Assembly: GCA_016719615.1 (NCBI GenBank)
Contig: JADJYQ010000001.1
Coordinates: 1,276,501-1,340,500 of the forward strand
Direction: 5' to 3'
Source of the DNA: Saprospiraceae bacterium
GTDB lineage: Bacteria; Bacteroidota; Bacteroidia; Chitinophagales; Saprospiraceae
DNA: 64,000 nt
Position 1 is the first letter of the stretch. The number at the start of each line of letters is the position of its first letter. Shown in pieces: positions 19,001 to 31,000 of this stretch. Position numbers and translations under genes: made by a program. A model generated the notes under the pieces. It saw nothing but the letters and a program-made list of their open reading frames with translations. It did no database searches and had not been told where the DNA came from.

Positions 19001-22000
19001 CTGTCCATACAACTGTTTTAGAGCCACCACAGGCAGCAGGAGCTGCGCCACCATTATTACTAATCGTGGCATTGCAACCACCAGAAACAGATGTGGCATT
19101 TAGCCAAGCCGTGTAAGCTGCATCAATGACAGCCTGTGTCTGACAAGCAACTTGTATATTATTTGAAGGACAGGACAATGCTACCACTTCCGATGCTGTT
19201 ACCGTGAATACGGCCGAACAAGTAACGGGACCAACGCAAGAAGATGTCACTGTCCAGGTGACAGTTTTCGAACCACCACAAGCAGGAGGCGCAGCACCAC
19301 CATTATTTGAAACGGAAGCATTACAGCCGCCGGAACTGGTAACTGTGGCGAGCCAAGCTGCATAAGCTGCATCAATATTAGCTTGTGTCTGACAAGAAGC
19401 AATCGTGGTATCACTTGGACAGTTGAGAATTACAGCCGGAGCTGAAGTTACAGTAAATGAAGCTGAACAAGTGACAGGTCCTGCACAAGTAGAAGTGACC
19501 GTCCAAGTCACGGTAGTAGACCCACCACAAGCATTTGGAGCACCAGTACCATTGTTGGAGATAACCGCATTACATCCACCTGAAGAACTAACACTTGTTA
19601 ACCAAGTGTTGTAAACAGCATCAATGGCAACTTGTGTCTGACAACTGGCCTGGGTATTATTGGCAGGGCAGTTAAGGACTACCGCCGGAGCAGCAGTCAC
19701 TGTGAAAGAAGCCGAGCAAGTGACTGGAGCTGCGCAAGAAGAAGTGACTGTCCAGGTAACGGTCACCGAGCCACCGCAAGCTGGAGGTGCAACACCACCA
19801 GTGTTGGAGATGGCCGCATTACAACCACCCGAAAAACTAACAGTTGTTAACCAGGTGTTGTAGGCCGCATCCACAGCCGCTTGAGTTTGACAAGCAGCTT
19901 GGGTATTGTTGACCGGACAAGTGAGGACCACAGCCGGAGCCGCAGTCACGGTGAAGGAAGCCGAACAGGTGACGGGTGAAGCACAATTGGAAGTAACCGT
20001 CCAGATAACCGTTGTAGAACCACCGCAAGCCGGCGGGGCGTTAGTGCTGTTATTGGAGATGTCTGCATTACAACCACCTGAGAAACTAACAGTTGTTAAC
20101 CAGGTATTGAAAGCGGCATCAATGGCAGTCTGAGACTGACATGCGGCCTGTGTGTTGTTGGCCGGACAGTTGAGTACAACGGCCGGAGCAGCAGTCACGG
20201 TAAATGAAGCAGAACAGGTAATGGCAGCTGCACAAGATGAGGTGACGGTCCAAGTTACAGTCGTCGCACCACCACAAGCCGGAGGCGCACTAGTACTATT
20301 GTTGGAGATGTTTGCATTACAACCACCTGAGAAGTTAACAGTTGTTAGCCAGGAAGCAAAAGCAGCATCCACAGAAGCCTGAGATTGACAGGCGACATGA
20401 GTTTGATTTACCGGGCAGGTCAATGAAATAGCCGGAGCAGCGGTCACGGTAAATACAGCCGAGCAGCTCATAGCAGGTTCACACGAAGAAGTAACTGTCC
20501 AGGTCACGGTTTTCGAACCGCCACAAGCAGGAGGCGCCGAGCCACCATTATTGGAAACGGAAGCATTACAGCCACCGGAACTGGTAGCAGTTGCAAGCCA
20601 AGCCGTATAAGCAGCATCAATGGCAGCCTGTGTTTGACAAGCAGCCTCAGTTTGATTGGCCGGACAAGTTAAAGAAACCACAGGAGCTGCAGTCACGGAG
20701 AACACAGCAGAACAAGTCATAGCTGGTTCACAAGTTGAGGTGACGGTCCATGTTACTGTTTTCGAACCACCACAAGCTGGAGGTGCAGCACCGCCATTAT
20801 TAGAAACGGAAGCGTTGCAGCCACCGGAACTGGTAGCCGTAGCGAGCCAAGCCGCATAAGCAGCATCAATAGCCGCCTGAGTCTGACAAGCCGCCTGGGT
20901 TTGATTAGCCGGGCAGCTAAGCATTACCGGAGGAGCTGCAGTCACCGTAAATACAGCCGAACAAGTAACCGGTCCTTCACAAGAAGAAGTGACGGTCCAG
21001 GTGACGGTTTTCGAACCACCACAAGCAAGAGGTGCAGCACCACCATTATTGGAAACGGAAGCATTACAGCCGCCGGAACTAGTAGCTGTTGCAAGCCAAG
21101 CAGCGTAAGCTGCATCAATAGCAGCCTGAGTCTGGCAAGCGGATTGTGTATTATTGACCGGACAGTTGAGAACAACAACCGGAGCTGAAGTTACGGTAAA
21201 TGAAGCAGAACAAGTGACGGGTCCTTCACATGTGGAAGTGACCGTCCAAGTTACAGTAATGGACCCACCACAAGCATTTGGAGCACCAGTACCATTGTTG
21301 GAGATAGCCGCATTACATCCACCTGAAGAACTAACACTTGTTAACCAAGTGTTGTAGGCAGCATCAATGGCAACTTGCGTCTGACAACTGGCCTGGGTAT
21401 TATTGGCAGGGCAGTTGAGGACTACCGCCGGAGCAGCAGTCACTGTGAAAGAAGCCGAGCAAGTGACTGGAGCTGCGCAAGAAGAAGTGACTGTCCAGGT
21501 AACGGTAGTAGAACCACCGCAAGCTGGAGGTGCAGCACCACCAGTGTTGGAGATAGCCGCATTACAACCACCCGAAAAACTAACAGTTGTTAACCAGGTA
21601 TTGTAGGCCGCATCCACAGCCGCCTGAGTTTGGCAAGCAGCTTGGGTATTGTTGACCGGACAAGTGAGGACCAAAGCCGGAGCTGCAGTCACGGTGAAGG
21701 AAGCCGAACAGGTGACGGGTGAAGCACAATTGGAAGTAACCGTCCATATAACCGTCGTAGAACCACCGCAAGCCGGCGGGGCGTTAGTGCTGTTATTGGA
21801 GATGTCTGCATTACAACCACCTGAGAAACTAACAGTTGTTAACCAGGTATTGAAAGCGGCATCAATGGCAGTCTGAGACTGACATGCGGCTTGTGTGTTG
21901 TTGACCGGACAGTTGAGTACAACGGCCGGAGCAGCAGTCACGGTAAATGAAGCAGAACAGGTAATGGCAGCTGCACAAGATGAGGTGACGGTCCAAGTTA

Positions 22001-25000
22001 CAGTCGTCGCACCGCCACAAGCCGGAGGCGCACTAGTACTATTGTTGGAGATGTTTGCATTACAACCACCTGAGAAGTTAACAGTTGTTAGCCAGGAAGC
22101 AAAAGCAGCATCCACAGAAGCCTGAGATTGACAGGCGACATGAGTTTGATTTACCGGGCAGGTCAATGAAATAGCCGGAGCAGCGGTCACGGTAAATACA
22201 GCCGAGCAGCTCATAGCAGGTTCACACGAAGAAGTAACTGTCCAGGTCACGGTTTTCGAACCGCCACAAGCAGGAGGCGCCGAGCCACCATTATTGGAAA
22301 CGGAAGCATTACAGCCACCGGAACTGGTAGCAGTTGCAAGCCAAGCCGTATAAGCAGCATCAATGGCAGCCTGTGTTTGACAAGCAGCCTCAGTTTGATT
22401 GGCCGGACAAGTTAAAGAAACCACAGGAGCTGCAGTCACGGAGAACACAGCAGAACAAGTCATAGCTGGTTCACAAGTTGAGGTGACGGTCCAGGTGACT
22501 GTTTTCGAACCACCACAAGCTGGAGGTGCAGCACCGCCATTATTAGAAACGGAAGCGTTGCAGCCACCGGAACTGGTAGCAGTTGCAAGCCAAGCCGCAT
22601 AAGCAGCATCAATAGCCGACTGAGTCTGACAAGCCGCCTGGGTTTGATTAGCCGGACAACTAAGCATTACCGGAGGAGCTGCAGTCACCGTAAATACAGC
22701 CGAACAAGTAACCGGTCCTTCACAAGAAGAAGTGACAGTCCAGGTTACAGTTTTCGAACCACCACAAGCAAGAGGTGCAGCACCACCATTATTGGAAACG
22801 GAAGCATTGCAACCACCGGAACTGGTAGCTGTTGCAAGCCAAGCAGCGTAAGCTGCATCAATAGCAGCCTGAGTCTGGCAAGCGGATTGTGTATTATTGA
22901 CCGGACAGTTGAGAACAACAACCGGAGCATCTGTAACGGTAAATGAAGCGGAACAAGTGACGGGTCCTTCACATGTGGAAGTGACCGTCCAAGTCACGGT
23001 AGTAGACCCACCACAAGCATTTGGAGCACCAGTACCATTGTTGGAGATAGCCGCATTACATCCACCTGAAGAACTAACACTTGTTAACCAAGTGTTGTAG
23101 GCAGCATCAATGGCAACTTGCGTCTGACAACTGGCCTGGGTATTATTGGCAGGGCAGTTGAGGACTACCGCCGGAGCAGCAGTCACGGTGAAAGAAGCCG
23201 AACAAGTGACCGGAGCTGCGCAAGAAGAAGTGACTGTCCATGTAACGGTCACCGAGCCACCGCAAGCCGGCGGCGCAGCTGCGCTATTGTTGGAGATAGC
23301 CGCATTACAACCACCCGAAAAACTAACAGTTGTTAACCAGGTATTGAAAGTCGCATCAACGGCAGCCTGAGTTTGACAAGCAGCTTGGGTATTGTTGACC
23401 GGACAAGTGAGGACCACAGTCGGAGCCGCAGTCACGGTGAAAGAAGCCGAACAAGTCACATCAATTTGACAAGACGAGGTTACGGTCCATGTAACGGTCA
23501 CAGAACCACCACAAGCCGGCGGCGCAGCTGCGCTATTGTTAGATATAGCAGCATTACAACCGCCCGAGAAACTAACGGTTGTTAACCATGTATTGAATGC
23601 CGCATCCACAGCCGCCTGAGTTTGACAAGCAGCAACGGTTTGGTTCGAAGGACAAGTAAGGACTACAGCCGGAGATGCAGTGACGGTGAAAGAAGAAGTA
23701 CAAGTTGCCGGACCTTCGCAAGTTGAAGTAACAGTCCAGGTAACTGTTACCGAACCACCACATGCGGAAGGTGCACCGGGACTATTGTTAGATATAGCAG
23801 CACTACAACCTCCCGAGAAACTAACAGCTGTTAGCCATGCAGCGTAAGCAGCGTCAATGGTAGCCTGAGATTGACATGCAGCCTGTGTTTGATTGGCAGG
23901 ACAATTAAGGACCACTGCCGGAGCATTACTTACAGTGAATACAGCCGAACAAGTGACCGGAGCTTCGCAAGTAGATGTAACCGTCCAAATAACTGTTTTA
24001 GTTTCACCACAAGCAGAAGGAGCAGCACCACCATTATTGGAGATGGCGGCAAAACAACCACCCGAGAAGTTTGCAGCATTTAACCATGCCGTATAAGCAG
24101 CATCAATGGCAGCCTGTGTTTGACAAGCAGCCTCAGTTTGATTGGCCGGACAAGTTAAAGAAACCACTGGAGCTGCAGTCACGGTAAATACCGCAGAACA
24201 TGTTGAATTAGGTTCACAAGTTGAGGTGACCGTCCAGGTGACGGTTTTCGAACCACCACAAGCAGGCGGAGCGGCACCACCATCATTAGAAACGGAAGCG
24301 TTGCAACCACCGGAACTAGTAGCCGTAGCGAGCCAAGCAGCATAAGCAGCATCGATAGCAGCCTGTGTTTGACAAGCAGCTTCAGTTTGATTGGCCGGGC
24401 AACTGAGCATCACCGGAGGAGCTGCCGTTACGGTAAATACAGCCGAACAAGTGACATTAGCTTCGCAAGAAGAAGTTACGGTCCATATTACGGTAGTCGA
24501 ACCACCACAAGCTGGTGGAGCACCGGTATTATTATTTGAAATTGTTGCATCACAACCACCGGTAAAAGTGGCAGAATTTATCCATGTACTAAATGCATTG
24601 TTGATGGCAGTTTGTGTCTGGCATGCAGCTTCTGTTTGATTGCTTGCACAATTCAAGGCTACAAGCGGAGCTGCCGTTACCGTATAACTTGCAGAACAAG
24701 TGACCGGACCTTCGCAGGAACTGGTTACCGTAAATGTGACTGTAGTAGAACCACCGCAGCGATTCGGAGCACCGGTATTATTATTTGAAATAGCAGCATT
24801 ACAACCACCGGCTAGGGTGTACAAAGTAAGCCAGTTCGCAAAGTTATTGTCGATATTGGTTTGTGTCAAACAAGAAGGTCTTGTTCTGTTAGGCGGACAA
24901 GTTAAATCCACCGAAGGAGCAGCAGTCACGGTGAAAGAAGCCGAACAAGTGACATCTATTTGGCAAGACGAAGTAACGGTCCAGGTAACGGTCACCGAGC

Positions 25001-28000
25001 CACCGCAAGCTGGCGGCGCAGCTGCGCTATTGTTAGAGATAGCCGCACTACAACCACCCGAAAAACTAACAGTTGTTAACCAGGTATTGAAAGTCGCATC
25101 AACAGCAGCCTGAGTTTGGCAAGCAGCTTGGGTATTGTTGACCGGACAAGTGAGGACCAAAGCCGGAGCTGCAGTCACGGTGAAAGAAGCCGAACAAGTC
25201 ACATCAATTTGACAAGACGAGGTTACGGTCCATGTAACGGTCACAGAACCACCACAAGCCGGCGGCGCAGCTGCGCTATTGTTAGATATAGCAGCATTAC
25301 AACCGCCCGAGAAACTAACGGTTGTTAACCATGTATTGTAAGCCGCATCCACAGCCGCCTGAGTTTGACAAGCAGCCACGGTTTGGTTCGAAGGACAAGT
25401 AAGGACTACAGCCGGAGCTGCAGTGACGGTGAAAGAAGAAGTACAAGTTGCCGGACCTTCACAAGTTGAAGTAACAGTCCAGGTAACGGTTACCGAACCA
25501 CCACAAGCGGAAGGTGCACCGGGACTATTGTTAGATATAGCAGCACTACAACCTCCCGAGAAACTAACAGCTGTTAGCCATGCAGCGTAAGCAGCGTCAA
25601 TGGTAGCCTGAGATTGACATGCAGCCTGTGTTTGATTGGCAGGACAATTAAGGACCACTGCCGGAGCATTACTTACAGTGAATACAGCCGAACAAGTGAC
25701 CGGACTTTCGCAAGTAGATGTCACCGTCCAAATAACTGTTTTAGTTTCACCACAAGCAGAAGGAGCAGCACCACCATTATTGGAGATGGCGGCAAAACAA
25801 CCACCCGAGAAGTTTGCAGCATTTAACCATGCCGTATAAGCGGCATCAATGGCAGCCTGTGTTTGACAAGCAGCCTCAGTTTGATTGGCCGGACAAGTTA
25901 AAGAAACCACTGGAGCTGCAGTCACGGTAAATACCGCAGAACATGTTGAATTAGGTTCACAAGTTGAAGTGACCGTCCAGGTGACGGTTTTCGAACCACC
26001 ACAAGCAGGCGGAGCGGCACCACCATCATTAGAAACGGAAGCATTGCAACCACCGGAACTGGTAGCCGTAGCGAGCCAAGCAGCATAAGCAGCATCGATA
26101 GCAGCCTGAGTTTGACAAGCAGCTTCAGTTTGATTGGCCGGGCAACTGAGCATCACCGGAGGAGCTGCCGTTACGGTAAATACAGCCGAACAAGTGACAT
26201 TAGCTTCGCAAGAAGAAGTTACGGTCCATATTACGGTAGTCGAACCGCCACAAGCTGGTGGAGCACCGGTATTATTATTTGAAATTGTTGCATCACAACC
26301 ACCGGTAAAAGTGGCAGAATTTATCCATGTACTAAATGCATTGTTGATGGCAGTTTGTGTCTGGCATGCAGCTTCTGTTTGATTGCTTGCACAATTCAAG
26401 GCTACAAGCGGAGCTGCCGTTACCGTATAACTTGCAGAACAAGTGACCGGACCTTCGCAGGAACTGGTTACCGTAAATGTTACTGTGGTAGATCCACCGC
26501 AGCGATTCGGAGCCCCGGTATTATTATTTGAAATAGCAGCATTACAACCACCGGCGAGGGTGTACAAAGTAAGCCAGTTCGCAAAGTTATTGTCGATATT
26601 GGTTTGTGTCAAACAAGATGGTCTTGTTCTGTTAGGCGGACAAGTTAAAGCCACCGAAGGAGCAGCAGTCACGGTGAAAGAAGCCGAACAAGTGACATCT
26701 ATTTGGCAAGTTGAAGTAACGGTCCATGTAACGGTCACCGAGCCACCGCAAGCCGGCGGCGCACCCGCGCTATTGTTGGAGATGGCCGCATTACAACCAC
26801 CTGAGAAACTAACAGTTGTTAACCAGCTATTATAAGCAGCATCAACAGCGGCCTGAGTTTGACAAGCAGCAACGGTTTGATTCGAAGGACAGGTAAGGAC
26901 AACTGCCGGAGCTGCAGTGACTGTGAAAGTTGCAGCACAAGTGACCGGGCCTTCACAAGTGGAAGTTACCGTCCATGTAACGGTTACAGAACCACCGCAA
27001 GCTGGCGGCGCACCCGCGCTATTATTAGATATAGCAGCACTACAACCACCTGAGAAACTAACAGTTGTTAACCAGCTATTGTAAGCAGCATCTACAGCTG
27101 CCTGAGTTTGACAAGCTGCAACGGTTTGGTTTGAAGGACAAGTAAGAACTACTGCCGGAGCATTGGTTACCGTAAATGTTGCTGCACAAGTGACCGGACC
27201 TTCGCAAGTGGAAGTTACCGTCCATGTGACGGTTACGGAACCACCACAAGCTGGCGGCGCACCTGCGCTATTGTTGGATATAGAAGCACTACAACCACCT
27301 GAGAAACTAACAATTGTTAACCAGCTATTATAAGCAGCATCAACAGCAGCCTGAGTTTGACAAGCCGCTACTGTTTGGTTGGTCGGACAAGTAAGGACAA
27401 CTGCCGGAGCATTACTTACAGTGAATACAGCTGAACAAGTGACAGGAGCACCACAGGTATGTGTAACGGTCCATGTGACGGTCTTAGAAACACCACATGC
27501 CGGCGGAGCAGAACCACCATTGTTGGAGATCATTGCGCTACAACCACCAGTAAAGTTTGCGGTAGTGAGCCAGGTAGCATAAGCTGCATCAATGGCAGCT
27601 TGTGTTTGACAGGCGGCCTCAGTCTGATTATTTGCACAATTCAAAGTAATAACCGGTGCATCTAGGACTGTAAATACAGCCGAACAAGTAACGTTTGCTT
27701 CACAAGTGGAAGTCACCGTCCAGATCACCGTTTTAGAACCCCCGCAAGCCGGCGGAGCAGAACCACCATTATTGGAGATTGTCGCATTACAGCCACCTGT
27801 AAAAGTAGCTGTAGCTAACCAAGTTGCATAAGCAGCATCAATGGCCGCTTGTGTTTGACAAGCCGCTTCTGTCTGATTTGTTGCACAATTTAAAACAACA
27901 AGTGGAGCTGCATTCACTGTAAATACAGCCGAACAAGTGACATTGGCTTCACAAGAAGATGTCACCGTCCAAGTCACGGTTGTAGAGCCACCACAAGCTG

Positions 28001-31000
28001 AAGGAGCCGCGCCACCACTATTAGAAATGGCTGCATTACAACCACCCGAGAAGGTCGTTGTATTCAACCAAATATTGAAAGCATTATTGATAGCCGTTTG
28101 GGTTTGACAAGGGGCTTCGGTTTGATTCGCTGCACAATTTAAAACGACAAGCGGAGCTGCAGTTACAGTAAATACAGCAGAGCAAGTGACAGGGCTTTCA
28201 CAAGTTGAAGTAACGGTCCAGGTTACTGTTGTAGAGCCACCGCAAGCTGAAGGAGCCGCACCACCATTATTTGAGATCATAGCATTACATCCACCGCTGA
28301 AGGTGGCTGAATTCAACCAAGTATTGAAAGCATTATTGATAGCTGTTTGAGTTTGGCAAGCAGCTTCTGTTTGATTCGTTGCGCAGTTGAGTGCAACTAC
28401 TGGAGCATTCGTAACTGTAAATGTGGCTGCACAAGTCACCGGCCCTTCGCAAGTTGAAGTCACGGTCCATGTAACGGTCACAGAACCACCACAAGCTGGT
28501 GGCGCACCCGCGCTATTGTTGGAGATGGCCGCATTACAACCACCTGAGAAACTAACAGTTGTTAACCAGCTATTATAAGCAGCATCAACAGCGGCCTGAG
28601 TTTGACAAGCAGCAACGGTTTGATTCGAAGGACAGGTAAGGACCACAGCCGGAGCTGCAGTGACTGTGAAAGTTGCAGCGCAAGTGACTGGCCCTTCACA
28701 AGTTGAAGTAACGGTCCATGTGACGGTAACAGTACCACCACAAGCTGGCGGCGCACCCGCGCTATTGTTGGAGATGGCCGCATTACAACCACCTGAGAAA
28801 CTAACAGTTGTTAACCAGCTATTGTAAGCAGCATCCACAGCTGCCTGAGTTTGACAAGCTGCAACGGTTTGGTTCGAAGGACAAGTAAGTACCACAGCCG
28901 GAGCTGCAGTGACTGTAAATGTAGCTGCACAAGTGACCGGACCTTCGCAAGTGGAAGTTACGGTCCAGGTGACGGTTACTGAACCCCCACAAGCGGGCGG
29001 CGCAACTGTACTATTGTTAGAGATAGCAGCACTACAACCGCCTGAGAAACTAACAGTTGTTAACCATGTATTGAAAGCGGCATCCACAGCAGCCTGAGTT
29101 TGACAAGCTGCTACTGTTTGATTCGAAGGACAGGTAAGAACAACAGCCGGAGCTGCAGTGACTGTGAAAGTTGCAGCACAAGTGACCGGACCTTCGCAAG
29201 TGGAAGTAACGGTCCATGTGACGGTTACGGAACCACCGCAAGCAGGCGGCGCACCCGCGCTATTATTAGATATAGAAGCACTACAACCGCCTGAGAAACT
29301 AACAGTTGTTAACCAGGTATTATAAGCAGCATCAATAGCTGCTTGTGTTTGACAAGCGACTTCAGTTTGATTGGTCGGACAAGTAAGAGTTACCACCGGA
29401 GCATCTGTTACCGTAAATACAGCGGAACAAGTGACATTTGCTTCACAAGTGGAAGTCACGGTCCAGGTCACCGTTTTAGAACCCCCGCAAGCCGGCGGAG
29501 CAGAACCACCATTATTGGAGATTGTCGCATTACAGCCACCTGTAAAAGTAGCTGTAGCTAACCAAGTTGCATAAGCAGCATCAATAGCCGCCTGTGTTTG
29601 ACAAGCCGCTTCTGTCTGATTTGTTGCACAATTTAAAACAACAAGTGGAGCTGCAGTAACCGTAAATACAGCCGAACAGGTGACATTAGCTTCACAAGAA
29701 GATGTCACCGTCCAGGTCACGGTTGTAGCGCCACCACAAGCAGAAGGAGCTGCGCCACCACTATTAGAAATGGCTGCATTACAACCACCCGAGAAGGTCG
29801 TTGTATTCAACCAGGTATTGAAAGCAGCGTCAATAGCTGCCTGTGTTTGACAAGGAGCTTCCGTTTGATTAGAAGCACAATTTAAAACGACAAGTGGAGC
29901 AGCAGTTACGGTAAATACAGCTGAACAAGTGACAGGACCTTCACAAGTTGAAGTCACTGTCCAGGTCACTGTTGCAGAACCCCCGCAAGCGGAAGGTGCT
30001 GCACCACCATTATTAGAAATAGCTGCATTGCAACCCCCTGAGAAGGTCGCAGAGTTCAACCAGTTTGTGAAAGCAGCATCAATGGCTGCTTGTGTTTGAC
30101 AAGGAGCTTCTGTTTGATTTGTTGCGCAATTGAGGTTGACAGCCGGAGCCGCAGTCACCGTAAAACTAGCCATACAAGTGACCGGCCCTTCGCAAGTTGA
30201 AGTTACGGTCCATGTGACGGTCACAGAACCACCACAAGCTGGTGGCGCACCTGCGCTATTGTTGGAGATGGCCGCATTACAACCACCTGAGAAACTAACA
30301 GTTGTTAACCAAGTATTGTAAGCAGCATCCACAGCTGCCTGAGTTTGACAAGCTGCTACTGTTTGATTCGAAGGACAAGTAAGGACAACAGCCGGAGCTG
30401 CAGTGACTGTGAAAGTTGCTGCGCAAGTGACTGGACCTTCACAAGTTGAAGTTACAGTCCAAGTAACGGTAACAGAACCACCACAAGCTGGCGGCGCACC
30501 CGCGCTATTATTAGATAGAGAAGCACTACAACCACCTGAGAAACTAACAGTTGTTAACCAAGTATTGTAAGCAGCATCTACAGCAGCCTGAGTTTGACAA
30601 GCTGCTACTGTTTGATTCGAAGGACAGGTAAGTACCACAGCCGGAGCTGCAGTTACTGTGAAAGTTGCAGCGCAAGTGACCGGACCTTCACAAGTGGAAG
30701 TTACGGTCCATGTGACGGTTACAGAACCACCGCAAGCCGGAGGTGCACCTGCGCTATTGTTGGATATAGAAGCACTACAACCACCTGAGAAACTAACAGT
30801 TGTTAACCAACTATTGTAAGCCGCATCCACAGCAGCCTGAGATTGACAAGCAGCAACGGTTTGGTTCGAAGGACAGGTAAGGACTACAGCTGGAGCATTT
30901 GTTACCGTAAATGTGGCAGCACAAGTGACCGGACCTTCGCAAGTGGAAGTAACCGTCCATGTGACGGTCACAGAACCACCGCAAGCTGGCGGCGCACCCG